Source of the DNA: JAFGJU01 sp964570935
GTDB taxonomy: Bacteria; Eisenbacteria; RBG-16-71-46; JAFGJU01
Direction of reading: 5' to 3'
DNA: 64,000 nucleotides
NCBI GenBank assembly: GCA_964570935.1
Contig: CAZMZP010000063.1
Span: 3,085 to 67,084 of the forward strand
The stretch's first letter is position 1. Each line of letters opens with the position of its first letter. Below the pieces are notes generated by a model. That model worked only from the letters and a program-made list of their open reading frames with translations. It did not search any database and had not been told where the DNA came from. Position numbers and translations under genes: made by a program. This document shows, piece by piece, positions 25,476 through 34,353 of this stretch.

Positions 25476-26918
25476 ATGGAAAAGGCCGCGACTGACGCTC
25501 GCGACGTGAAAAAACCCGGCCGTGTCGTGCAGGTAATCGGTCCGACAGTGGACGTCCAGTTCGAGGCCGAGGAACTGCCGGAAATATACAACGCGCTCAA
25601 GATAGTGGACGAAAAACGCGGCATTGAGCTCGTTGTCGAGGTGGCCCTGCACCTCGGAGACAACACCGTGCGCTGCGTGGCCATGGCCTCGACGGACGGG
25701 CTCGTGCGCGGCATGCGGGTCATCGATACCGGCGGGCCCATCACCGTTCCGGTGGGGGAGCAGACCCTCGGCCGGCTCTTCAACCTGGTTGGCGAGCCGA
25801 TCGACAATCTCGGGCCCATCCCGCATCCCGAGAAGCGTTATCCCATCCACAGGTCTTCGCCGTCTTTTGAGGCGCAGGAGACCAAGACCACGATCTTCGA
25901 GACCGGCATAAAGGTCATAGACCTTCTCGCCCCGTACGCCACGGGCGGGAAGATAGGGCTCTTCGGCGGAGCCGGCCTGGGCAAGACCGTCATCCTGATG
26001 GAGCTCATCCGCAACATAGCCACGGAACACGGAGGGTATTCGGTGTTCGCGGGCGTAGGTGAGAGGACGAGGGAGGGAAACGACCTCTGGCTGGACATGC
26101 GGCAGTCCGGCGTCATCTCCAAGACGTGTCTGGTGTTCGGGCAGATGAACGAGCCGCCGGGCGCGAGGCTCAGGGTCGGTCTCACGGGCGTCACGATGGC
26201 CGAGTACTTCAGGGACGAAGAGAACCAGGACGTCCTTCTCTTTATAGACAACATATTCCGTTTTGTGCAGGCCGGCTCGGAGGTCTCGGCCCTCCTCGGG
26301 CGTATGCCTTCGGCGGTGGGCTACCAGCCCACGCTGGGGACGGAAATGGGCGAGCTCCAGGAGAGGATCACGTCCACAAAGACGGGCTCGATAACTTCCG
26401 TGCAGGCCATCTACGTCCCCGCGGACGACCTCACGGACCCCGCCCCGGCCACTGCGTTCTCGCATCTGGACGCAACCACGGTGCTCTCCCGGAAGATCTC
26501 GCAGCTGGGCATCTATCCGGCAGTCGACCCGCTCGATTCGACGTCCAGGATTCTCGACCCGAAGGTGGTGGGTGACAGGCACTACACCGTGGCCAGAAGC
26601 GTACAGAAGATCCTGCAGAGATACAAAGACCTCCAGGACATCATAGCGATCCTGGGAATAGACGAACTGTCGGAGGAAGACAAGCTGGTGGTCGCCCGCG
26701 CCAGAAAGATCCAGAAATTCCTGTCGCAGCCGTTCTTCGTGGCCGAGGCATTCACTGGCAGAAAGGGCCGCTACGTCAAGCTCGAGGACACGATACGAGC
26801 GTTCGAGGACATAGTGCGGGGCAAGCACGACGAAGTCCCCGAGGCCGCATTCTACATGGTGGGCACGATCGAAGAGGTGCACGAACAGGCGGAGCAGATG
26901 AGAAAGGCCGCGGCGTAA
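25476..26918 (+). CDS. atpD: F0F1 ATP synthase subunit beta
   Basis: Beta carries the catalytic sites. The 480-residue protein has the P-loop GGAGLGKTV (164-172, the usual form being GGAGVGKT), the catalytic GVGERTREGNDLW and the Walker B region VLLFIDNIFRFVQAGSEVSALLGRMPSAVGYQPTL. The DELSEEDK motif near the C-terminus is also present. It starts ATG 25476 with GGAGG 5 bases before. A short N-terminal extension (MEKAATDARDVKKPG) precedes the barrel. Confidence 0.97.
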   Translation: MEKAATDARDVKKPGRVVQVIGPTVDVQFEAEELPEIYNALKIVDEKRGIELVVEVALHLGDNTVRCVAMASTDGLVRGMRVIDTGGPITVPVGEQTLGRLFNLVGEPIDNLGPIPHPEKRYPIHRSSPSFEAQETKTTIFETGIKVIDLLAPYATGGKIGLFGGAGLGKTVILMELIRNIATEHGGYSVFAGVGERTREGNDLWLDMRQSGVISKTCLVFGQMNEPPGARLRVGLTGVTMAEYFRDEENQDVLLFIDNIFRFVQAGSEVSALLGRMPSAVGYQPTLGTEMGELQERITSTKTGSITSVQAIYVPADDLTDPAPATAFSHLDATTVLSRKISQLGIYPAVDPLDSTSRILDPKVVGDRHYTVARSVQKILQRYKDLQDIIAILGIDELSEEDKLVVARARKIQKFLSQPFFVAEAFTGRKGRYVKLEDTIRAFEDIVRGKHDEVPEAAFYMVGTIEEVHEQAEQMRKAAA

Positions 26919-26995
26919 CCCGAAGCGCTGCGCCGAGGACGGCCTACCGCTCCCGACGACGCCGTCGCGAGCGGTTCGCTTACAGGACGAATCAA

Positions 26996-27412
26996 GTGGC
27001 TGAACTTTTCAGACTGAAGATTCTCACGCTCGAGAAGAGCGCCTACGACGCCGACGTGACGTCCATCATAGTGCACGGCATGGAGGGTTACTTCGGCGTG
27101 CTGGCCCATCACGCGCCCCTGACCGCGGCGCTTCTGCCCGGTAAGCTCACGGTGATAGACGCCGAGGGCACGGAAAGCATCTACGCGGTGAGCGGCGGGT
27201 TCCTCGAAGTCTCCGGCAACGTGGCCACGCTACTCGCCGACGCCATCGAGCAGGCGTGCGACATCGACCTGGCCAGGGCGGAGGCGGCCAGGGAAAAGGC
27301 CTTCAAGATGCTGTGCTCCGTAGAGGCCAACCCCGACGCCGCCGGCGCGAGGTCCGCCTTCACGAGGGCCATCAACCGCATTCAGGTCTGCCGCCTCCAG
27401 AAGCCCGAATAG
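26996..27412 (+). CDS. atpC: F0F1 ATP synthase subunit epsilon
   Basis: Epsilon binds gamma and inhibits ATP hydrolysis. The 138-residue protein has the N-terminal beta-sandwich (FRLKILTLEKSAYDADVTSIIVHGMEGYFGVLAHHAPLTAALLPG, with the family GxxGxxxxHxP pattern) and a C-terminal helical hairpin (LARAEAAREKAFKML...). The start is GTG 26996. It is the last gene of the complete, canonical-order atp operon. Confidence 0.94.
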   Translation: MAELFRLKILTLEKSAYDADVTSIIVHGMEGYFGVLAHHAPLTAALLPGKLTVIDAEGTESIYAVSGGFLEVSGNVATLLADAIEQACDIDLARAEAAREKAFKMLCSVEANPDAAGARSAFTRAINRIQVCRLQKPE

Positions 27413-27533
27413 CGGAGAGCGGGCGTCGGGCGGGCGTTGGATACGGCGCGGCGCGCGGGACGCGCAGACGGGGACGCGGACTCTAGCGGCTGACCTCACG
27501 AGCCCCCCCGTTTCGCGGAGGAGATTCACCCCT

Positions 27534-28574
27534 GTGCTGGTCTTAGGAATCGAGACTTCCTGCGACGACACCGCGGCGGCGGTGCTCAGAGACGGGAAGG
27601 AGATCCTTTCGAACGTCGTCTCGTCGCAATCAGTGCACCAGCTGTACGGCGGCGTGGTGCCGGAGATAGCGTCCAGGTATCACATCACACTTGTGGTGCC
27701 TGTTGTGAAGGCCGCGCTAAGAGAAGCCGGCGTGACGCTGGAGGAGATCGACGGAATCGCGGCCACCATGGGCCCAGGCCTCATCGGCTCGCTCCTGGTG
27801 GGACTCTGCTTCGGCAAGGCGCTGGCGTTCGCGACGAGGAAACCCTGGGTGGGCGTGAATCACATCGAAGCGCACCTGTTCGCGGTCCTGGCGGAGGCCC
27901 GGGAGCTGGCCCCGCCGTTTCTGGGACTGTGCGTGTCTGGCGGACACACCGAGCTTGTGTACGTACGGGAGTTCGGACAATACGAGCTTGTCGGCTCGAC
28001 CGTCGACGACGCAGCCGGTGAGGCGATAGACAAGGTCGCCAAGATGATGGGCCTGGGGTTTCCGGGCGGGCCGGAGATTGAAGCCCTCGCCGCCGCGGGC
28101 GACCCGGACCGGATCGCCTTCCCAAAGGCGAAGCTGAAGCGAGCGGGCATGGACATGAGCTTCAGCGGGCTCAAGACGGCGGTCAAGTACTACCTTGAAA
28201 CCCATGCGCCGCTGACGGAGGAGTTGAAGCGTGACGTTGCCGCGTCCTTCCAGCGCACTGTCAACGAGGTGCTGGTTCAGAAGTTGGCGGAGGCCTGCGA
28301 GGTCAAAGACGTCCGCCAAGCCGTGCTGGCAGGCGGTGTCGCGTGCAACACTGCGTTGAGAAGAGCAGCGGCCGCCGCATGCGAAGAGCGCAGCGTGGAA
28401 TTGCTGATACCGTCGCCGCCCCTTTGCTCGGACAACGCTGCCATGGTTGCCGTTGCGGGCACGCTCCGGCTCGAAGCCGGCGAGCGCTCACCCCTCGGAC
28501 TCTGCGCGTGCTCGACGCTGGAGGAAGTACTTACTACTTGTTCCTCTGTATCGCGCCCGACTTCTCCTGTTTGA
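27534..28574 (+). CDS. tsaD: tRNA N6-threonylcarbamoyladenosine synthase catalytic subunit
   Basis: TsaD transfers the threonylcarbamoyl group to A37 of ANN-decoding tRNAs. The 346-residue protein has GIETSCDDTAAAV, GGVVPEIASRYH, GPGLIGSLLVG, the metal-binding VNHIEAHLF (His110, His114) and LCVSGGHTELVYV. DDAAGEAIDKVAKMMGLGFPGGP and LAGGVACNTALR follow. GTG 27534 has GGAGGAGA upstream. It lies 121 bases after atpC. Its last 41 bases overlap the 3' end of the convergent S41 protease gene. Confidence 0.96.
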   Translation: MLVLGIETSCDDTAAAVLRDGKEILSNVVSSQSVHQLYGGVVPEIASRYHITLVVPVVKAALREAGVTLEEIDGIAATMGPGLIGSLLVGLCFGKALAFATRKPWVGVNHIEAHLFAVLAEARELAPPFLGLCVSGGHTELVYVREFGQYELVGSTVDDAAGEAIDKVAKMMGLGFPGGPEIEALAAAGDPDRIAFPKAKLKRAGMDMSFSGLKTAVKYYLETHAPLTEELKRDVAASFQRTVNEVLVQKLAEACEVKDVRQAVLAGGVACNTALRRAAAAACEERSVELLIPSPPLCSDNAAMVAVAGTLRLEAGERSPLGLCACSTLEEVLTTCSSVSRPTSPV

Positions 28575-29826
28575 TGCGGCGGACCGCGGCCTCGAGCTGA
28601 GAGTCCGCGCCTCTCAGGAGCATCTCACGGCTCAGCGCCACCTCGACGTCCGGGACGACACCGCTCCCTTCAAGTACGACGCCGTCAGGAGTACTGAGTT
28701 GGGCGACCGGATACATGAGAATGGCCCCGCCGGGTAGCATAGTGATGTCGGACTCCGTGACTGACCCTGGGCTGCGATCGCCGACCACCGTTGCACGCTT
28801 AGCACCCTGCAGACTGGCGGCAAGAAGCTCACTTGCCGAACCGCTTGTCACGTCGGTGAGCAAGACCATGGGGCCTCTGTAGGCGGTGTCGGAGGGAGCG
28901 GAGAAGACATCGGACTTGCCTTCCCTGGTTTTCCTTTGGAAAAGAAGTGTCTTCTCCACCAGAAAGAGGTCCGCCATTCCCTCTATCTCTCCTCCGGAAT
29001 TTCCGCGCAGGTCGAAGACGAGCCCGGACAGGTCTCCCATGGACTTGATCGCGGCGGCAATCTGAGGAGCCAGCTGAGGCTGAAGAGTGTTCAGGCGCAC
29101 GTAGCCGATTCCGTCGTCCAGCCGCTTCATCTCGAACTCTATGGCCATGAAGAGCCTGCCGCCCGGCCCCACCGCGACTCCCGTCCGCTTTGTCCTCGCG
29201 ATTATGCTCTGGTGCGTCTCACCCCTCCCGTCCGTGTACGCGACGGCGACCTCGGCCCCCGGGGTGCCGTAGATGCGTCCCATGATTCCCTTGGTGACCT
29301 GGGCGATTCGGTTGCGGTCGTTGCGCGGGGGCATGTCCCGGCGTACCTCCTTTTCGATCTGCGCGACGGGAACGCTGTCCACGGCCTGAATGACGTACCC
29401 GGGCCGAAGACCGGCATCGTAGGCTGGCGACCGAAAATCCACCGACGTAATCACGGCCTCACCATCGAGCATTCTCAGACCTACCCCGATGCCGCCAGGT
29501 GCGAACACGGCCGGTTCGACCGCCTGAAGGAGCCCGGGCGGGACAAGGGCGGCGTGTGAGACGTTCAGCTCCCAGAGCATCTTGTTGACGAGAGCGTAGA
29601 ATGTCTCGTCGTCTTCTGCCGAGGCAATCTGGGGCGAGTAGACGTCGTGGACCGTCCGCCAATCTAGGCCCCCAAAGGACGTGTCGAAATACGTCTCGTT
29701 GACCTTCTTCCATATTGCCTCGAACCCGGCGGCGTACCCCTCCTTGTTCGTCTGGGAGACTGCAACTCCTGAGCACGTAGATAGACAGGCAATCACGATG
29801 AGCGAGGTAACGATTCTGTGGGTCAT
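28534..29826 (-). CDS. S41 family peptidase, tricorn-core-like, with PDZ domain, exported
   Basis: This 430-residue protein has a signal peptide (MTHRIVTSLIVIACLSTCSGVAVSQ). ATG 29826 has AGGAGGG about 8 bases upstream. A PDZ-like domain spans about 112-215 (GIGVGLRMLDGEAVITSVDFRSPAYDAGLRPG). The peptidase core has FDLRGNSGGE and VTSGSASELLAASLQ with the probable nucleophile Ser330. The Lys found in Prc/CtpA proteases is replaced (GDRSPGSVTES). LNVSHAAL supplies the Ser-His pair of tricorn-core enzymes, and EGSGVVPDVEV a likely Glu region. It is probably periplasmic. It is a single gene, convergent with tsaD. Confidence 0.85.
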   Translation of the reverse strand: MTHRIVTSLIVIACLSTCSGVAVSQTNKEGYAAGFEAIWKKVNETYFDTSFGGLDWRTVHDVYSPQIASAEDDETFYALVNKMLWELNVSHAALVPPGLLQAVEPAVFAPGGIGVGLRMLDGEAVITSVDFRSPAYDAGLRPGYVIQAVDSVPVAQIEKEVRRDMPPRNDRNRIAQVTKGIMGRIYGTPGAEVAVAYTDGRGETHQSIIARTKRTGVAVGPGGRLFMAIEFEMKRLDDGIGYVRLNTLQPQLAPQIAAAIKSMGDLSGLVFDLRGNSGGEIEGMADLFLVEKTLLFQRKTREGKSDVFSAPSDTAYRGPMVLLTDVTSGSASELLAASLQGAKRATVVGDRSPGSVTESDITMLPGGAILMYPVAQLSTPDGVVLEGSGVVPDVEVALSREMLLRGADSQLEAAVRRIKQEKSGAIQRNK

Positions 29827-30232
29827 GGCGGTTCCCTCCTGGCATGTCAGGCCGCAACGATAGTACTTCCTCTTGGTGCGCAATTCCAGCCTTCTTGTCG
29901 TGCTGGGTAGGCGCTGGAGTCCCGCGCGCTCCCGCCGGGGCCGGAGGCTGGACTTCGTTGCTCGGCGCGGAACACTCTGAAACTTAAACGAATTAGCCGT
30001 CCTGTTGCGCAATGCGAGTCGCTTCGCAAAGTGCAACGCCTCCAGCCCGCGAGTGGCCGCCGCCCGGCCAATCGTCCTACCGACCCACACCGCAATCTGT
30101 TTATTGACAATGCGTTATGCCCCCCGGCCCGCCGCCGCCGCCGGCCGGTCACTGGCACACTTATTGCGTTCCCCGAACACAGGCGTCCAACCGTCGCAGT
30201 GTCTTCATCGATTATTTCGGAAGGAGAAGTGC
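29827..30232. other. Intergenic region between divergent genes
   Basis: These 406 bases carry no gene I can support. They contain the sigma-54 type promoter described separately at 30152-30168. No clear promoter was found for the divergent protease gene. Confidence 0.5.
30152..30168 (+). promoter_or_regulatory. Sigma-54 type promoter
   Basis: CTGGCACACTTATTGCG has the -24 element TGGCAC and the -12 element TTGC with GG and GC 12 bases apart, as RpoN requires. It lies about 65 bases before the receiver/GGDEF gene at 30233. Sigma-54 promoters need an AAA+ activator, and none is encoded in this window. Confidence 0.6.
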
Positions 30233-31195
30233 TTGAAGCAGAGAATCCTCGTCGCCGAGGACGACACCAACATCAGGCACGTGCTCAAGATTCAACTGGA
30301 AGGCGCGGGCTACGAAGTAGTCGCGGCCGAGGACGGCATCAAGGCGCTCGAGGAAGTCAGCCGGCAGGTGCCCGACTTGATACTTCTGGACATCATGATG
30401 CCCAAGATGGACGGCTACGAGCTCTGCAGGTATCTCAAAGCCGACTTCCGCACGAGCAAGGTCCCGATAATCATGCTGACCGCCAAGTCCACCGAGAACG
30501 ACAAGGTGAACGGCCTGGAGCTAGGTGCCAACGACTACCTCACAAAGCCGTACAGCTCCAAGGAGCTCCTGGCCAGGGTGAAAGGCCTTCTCCAGTGGAG
30601 CAACTCAGAGCGGGAGGCCAACCCGCTCACCGGTCTTCCGGGCAACATCGCTATCGAAAAGGAGCTCAAGCGGAGAGTCGATTCCCGGAAGCCGTTTGTG
30701 TTTGCCATGTGCGACGTGGACTACTTCAAGGCGTACAACGACCGTTACGGCTACGCCAGGGGCGACCAGGGGATAAGGATGGCGGCCTCCGTCATCACCG
30801 ACGCCGTGCACGAGCGCGGCGCCGCCGATGACTTCGTAGGCCACATAGGCGGGGACGACTTCGTGTTCATCAGCACCCCGAACAGGGCCGACCACATCGG
30901 AGAGCGCATCACGGCTGACTTCGAGCAGAGAGTGAACTTCCTCTATGACGAGGCCGACCGCAGGAGGGGATACATCGAAGTGCAGAACCGCAGGGGAGAG
31001 GCGGAACGGTTCGGTCCAATGACTATCACGATCGCCCTGGTGGACAGCCAGAGGCACAACATAGAGCACTTCGCGCAGGTGAGCGCGATCGCGGCGGAGC
31101 TCAAGTCGTACGGCAAGTCCCTGCCCGGCAGCGTCGTCGTGAAAGAACGGAGAACAGCACAGGAGCGGGTGCCGGACACAAAGACCGGCACGTAG
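30233..31195 (+). CDS. Response regulator with GGDEF-type (GGDDF) domain
   Basis: TTG 30233 is the likely start: AAGGAG at 30221-30226 lies 6 bases upstream and MKQRILVAEDD is a normal receiver start. The receiver spans about 1-120 with Asp53 in LILLDIMMPKMDG and Lys in TKPYS. The second half is a diguanylate cyclase fold: DVDYFKAYNDRYGYARGDQ and HIGGDDFVFI (GGDDF at 206-210). The fourth position of the GGDEF signature is Asp rather than Glu, so cyclase activity is uncertain. No RxxD inhibitory site is obvious just before it. It heads a cluster with the hybrid kinase and lone receiver. Confidence 0.88.
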   Translation: MKQRILVAEDDTNIRHVLKIQLEGAGYEVVAAEDGIKALEEVSRQVPDLILLDIMMPKMDGYELCRYLKADFRTSKVPIIMLTAKSTENDKVNGLELGANDYLTKPYSSKELLARVKGLLQWSNSEREANPLTGLPGNIAIEKELKRRVDSRKPFVFAMCDVDYFKAYNDRYGYARGDQGIRMAASVITDAVHERGAADDFVGHIGGDDFVFISTPNRADHIGERITADFEQRVNFLYDEADRRRGYIEVQNRRGEAERFGPMTITIALVDSQRHNIEHFAQVSAIAAELKSYGKSLPGSVVVKERRTAQERVPDTKTGT

Positions 31196-31226
31196 AATAA
31201 ATGCACAAGTTACCAGGAAGCGCAAA

Positions 31227-33953
31227 ATGCTTGCACACTTAATCACAATCGCCGCACGGAGCGTACCCGCCGTCGAATGGCCGTCCGCCGCGTACGAATC
31301 ATACGCGGCCGTGTCCGACCCCATGAACGCCGCGGGTGTGGTCATCTTCGCGCTCTCGGGCCTGCTGGTGGCGAGCGTCGCCGTCGTCCGGAGCAAGAAC
31401 AAGAAGCTCGGGGAGACCCGTCGGGTGCTGGGACAGCGGTGCGAAAAGCTCCTCGGTCTGGCGGACGAGCTCGAGTGTGCGCGCGAGAGAGTCGCCGAGC
31501 TGTACCGCCACCAGCTCATGAGCAGCAAGAAGAGAGCGGAGAAGCTGACGAAGATCCTCGAGGTGGCCTCGGCCATCAACTCCAACCTGGACCTGGACAC
31601 CGTGCTTAGCGGTGTCGCGTCGGCCGTCAGGGAAGCGCTGGGGTTCAGAATAGTCCTCCTGCGCATCCTGGACCCGCAGACCGGAAGGCTCGAGGCGAGA
31701 GCGTTCGCCGGCCTCGGCGTCGACGCAATCCGGAAGCTGGAGAGCAACGCGCTTCCCATCGGGGAATTCAAGAGCTGGTTGAAGCAGGAGTTCAGGATCA
31801 GCAGCTCCTACTTCATCAGCCACAAACACAATTTCTGGAACGACAAGGGAGACGACAGCTCCTACGTGCCGGACCTGGGGCCCAGGGAGGAGAACGAATG
31901 GCACGAGCAAGACGTGCTTTTCGTACCCCTCATGACGCGTGACGAGAAACTCATCGGCTACCTCTCGGTGGACGACCCGGCGGACAGGCGGATCCCGACG
32001 ATCGAGACCATCGAGCTGCTTGAAATTTTCGGCTCGCAGGCGGTCGCCGGAATCGAGAACGCCAGGCTGTACCGGGAGCTGGCCGATCACACGAAGCAGG
32101 TCGAGGAAGCCGCGGAACGCATGAGGGAGCTGACCGAGCTCAAGTCCAATTTCGTGTCCACGGTCTCGCACGAGCTCCGCACTCCGCTGACCTCGATAAA
32201 GGCCTACGTCGAGACGCTGATCGAGAACGTCGGGGCAAAGAACGAAACGATGCAGAGGGAGTTCCTCACGATCATACACGAGGAGACGGAGAGACTGGCG
32301 CGCCTGATAGACGCCGTGCTGGACCTTTCGCAGCTGGAGTCGGGCACGTTCCGGATCAAGAAGGACGTGTTCGACATCGGGCAGGTCGTGAAGGACGTGG
32401 TCAACGTCCTGCGGCCGATGGCCGAGAAGAAGAGGCTCAAGGTGGAGGCGGACGTGCCGGAGTCCTCGCTCCTGCTGGAAGCCGACAAAGACTTGGTCAA
32501 ACAGGTGATAGTCAATCTCGTGGGGAACGCGATCAAGTTCACGCCGGTAGACGGGAAAGTGACCCTCGTGGCCAGGCTGGAAGGCTCGATGGTGAAACTG
32601 AGCGTCCAGGACACGGGAGTCGGCATACCCAAGGAGCAGATGGACAAGATCTTCGACCGCTTCTACCAGGTGGACGGGTCGGCGGCGCGGGAGTACGGGG
32701 GCGCCGGGCTGGGGCTCACCATCTGCAAAAGCATCATGGAGTGGCACGGCGGCACGATCGACGTCGAGAGCGACGAGGGCAAGGGGTCCAAGTTCATCAC
32801 GGTGTTCCCGCAGAAATCGCTCGAGACGAGGGCCTTCGCGAACAGTGGCGAAGAGGAAGACCGCACGTCTGAGAGCATCGCGAAGCTGACCGTCGAGATG
32901 ATAGCGGAAGTGATGAACGCGAAGACGGCCTCGTTGATGCTGTTGGACGACGAGATGCAGGAGCTGACCATAAAAGCGGCGCTGGGACTCGAAGACCACA
33001 TCGTGAAGAACACGGTGGTGAAGGTGGGCGACAGCGTGTCCGGATGGGTGGCCAAGCACGGGAAACCGCTCCTCATCACGAACATCGAACAGGACGAAAG
33101 GTTCACCAGGGAGAACCATCCGCAGTACGAAACCAAGTCGCTTCTGAGCGTGCCCATACGGAACGAGGGCAAGATAATCGGCGTTCTCAACATAAACAAC
33201 AAGATCTCGTGCGCTCCGTTCACGGGCGACGACTCAATCTTGCTGTGCTGCCTGGCCGAGCGGGTCGGCGTCATCTGTAAGAACCTGGAATCGTACAGGG
33301 ACGTCAGGCGCGTGGCCACGAGCACGGGCGAGGCGCTGAAGGCCCTTATTGTGAACATGAGGCGCAATCGCCTGAAGCTCTGCTCCGGCCAGTTCGTCAA
33401 GTACGCGGTGGAAGTCGCGCGGCGGATAGGAATGACCGGGCAGGACCTGGGCGTGATGGCCTACGTGGCCAGCATCCACGACGTCGGCATGGTCCGCATC
33501 GGGCGCCGGCTGGTGGAGAGCTCGTGCAGGTTCGGAGAGAAGGAGGTCGAGCTCCTGCACAGGCACCCGGAGGAAGGAATCGAGATAGTGCGGCCGATCG
33601 AGTTCATGGAACAGGTGAACGAGCTGATACTCTGCCACCACGAACGTGTGGACGGCACCGGCTACCCGCGGGGGGTGCGCGGCTATCAGATCCCGCTGGG
33701 CGGGAGGATTCTGGCAGTGGTGGACGCCTACGAATCCATGCGACTCGGAAGGCCCTACAGAGAGGCGCTCAACGACATCGATGCGATGGCCGAGCTCCGC
33801 CGCTGCGCGGGCAGCCAGTTCGACGAAGAGGTCGTGGAGACCCTCATAAAGATCATCGAAGACGAGAAGATAACCGCGGCCGTGGGGTTCAGGCCGCGCG
33901 CCGCCCGTGGAGTTGCGAACAATCAAGTAGGGACCCTGACGGAAGGAGGATAA
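31227..33953 (+). CDS. Histidine kinase fused to HD-GYP domain, with two GAF domains
   Basis: The 908 residues run as follows: one membrane segment (about 34-57), coiled coil, GAF (about 110-290), and HisKA (SHELRTPL, phospho-His315). HATPase follows (NLVGNAIKFTP, DTGVGIPKEQ, GGAGLGLTIC; about 415-530), then a second GAF (about 545-700) and HD-GYP (about 715-890). The last part has SIHDVGMV (near 750) and CHHERVDGTGYP. The usual HDxGK Lys is Met. A kinase with a c-di-GMP phosphodiesterase-type domain in the same chain is rare. ATG 31227 follows AGGAAG. It lies between two receiver genes. Confidence 0.9.
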   Translation: MLAHLITIAARSVPAVEWPSAAYESYAAVSDPMNAAGVVIFALSGLLVASVAVVRSKNKKLGETRRVLGQRCEKLLGLADELECARERVAELYRHQLMSSKKRAEKLTKILEVASAINSNLDLDTVLSGVASAVREALGFRIVLLRILDPQTGRLEARAFAGLGVDAIRKLESNALPIGEFKSWLKQEFRISSSYFISHKHNFWNDKGDDSSYVPDLGPREENEWHEQDVLFVPLMTRDEKLIGYLSVDDPADRRIPTIETIELLEIFGSQAVAGIENARLYRELADHTKQVEEAAERMRELTELKSNFVSTVSHELRTPLTSIKAYVETLIENVGAKNETMQREFLTIIHEETERLARLIDAVLDLSQLESGTFRIKKDVFDIGQVVKDVVNVLRPMAEKKRLKVEADVPESSLLLEADKDLVKQVIVNLVGNAIKFTPVDGKVTLVARLEGSMVKLSVQDTGVGIPKEQMDKIFDRFYQVDGSAAREYGGAGLGLTICKSIMEWHGGTIDVESDEGKGSKFITVFPQKSLETRAFANSGEEEDRTSESIAKLTVEMIAEVMNAKTASLMLLDDEMQELTIKAALGLEDHIVKNTVVKVGDSVSGWVAKHGKPLLITNIEQDERFTRENHPQYETKSLLSVPIRNEGKIIGVLNINNKISCAPFTGDDSILLCCLAERVGVICKNLESYRDVRRVATSTGEALKALIVNMRRNRLKLCSGQFVKYAVEVARRIGMTGQDLGVMAYVASIHDVGMVRIGRRLVESSCRFGEKEVELLHRHPEEGIEIVRPIEFMEQVNELILCHHERVDGTGYPRGVRGYQIPLGGRILAVVDAYESMRLGRPYREALNDIDAMAELRRCAGSQFDEEVVETLIKIIEDEKITAAVGFRPRAARGVANNQVGTLTEGG

Positions 33954-33957
33954 GATT

Positions 33958-34353
33958 ATGTCGAAGGGGAAGATCCTGGTAGTGGACGACGAGATATACA
34001 TCGTCCATATACTGGACTTCAGCCTTGGCATGGAGGGCTACGAGGTGGTGACCGCCCTTGACGGCGAGCAGGCTCTTCACAAGGTGAAGAGCGACAAGCC
34101 TGACCTCGTTGTGCTCGACATCATGATGCCGAAGCTGGACGGATACGAGACCTGCAAGATACTGAAGAACGACCCCGAGACGAAGAACATTCCAGTCATA
34201 CTGCTGTCCGCGAAGGGCAGAAACGTCGACCAAACGATGGGATTCCAGGTCGGCGCCGACGACTACATCACGAAACCTTTCAGTCCGCGGAAGCTGGTCG
34301 AGAGAATCAACATGATTCTCGGTCAGCCCAGCACCCAGCAGATTGCCAGTTAG
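33958..34353 (+). CDS. Single-domain response regulator receiver
   Basis: This 131-residue receiver domain has acidic pocket Asp10/Asp11 in ILVVDDE, phosphoacceptor Asp54 in LVVLDIMMPKLDG, the Ser of ILLSAKG and the Lys of TKPFSP. It has no output domain and so could act as a CheY/DivK-like shuttle for the kinase just upstream. ATG 33958 follows GAAGGAGGATAAGATT. It ends a three-gene signalling cluster. A GGCCGG/CCGGCC hairpin follows at 34403-34420 without a T run. Confidence 0.92.
   Translation: MSKGKILVVDDEIYIVHILDFSLGMEGYEVVTALDGEQALHKVKSDKPDLVVLDIMMPKLDGYETCKILKNDPETKNIPVILLSAKGRNVDQTMGFQVGADDYITKPFSPRKLVERINMILGQPSTQQIAS

Noticed and set aside
31299..33119. 606-codon frame antisense to the histidine kinase gene
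   Set aside because: Its composition (His/Arg/Leu/Val runs) is that of the complementary strand of a coding gene with GC-rich third positions; there is no motif or start signal.
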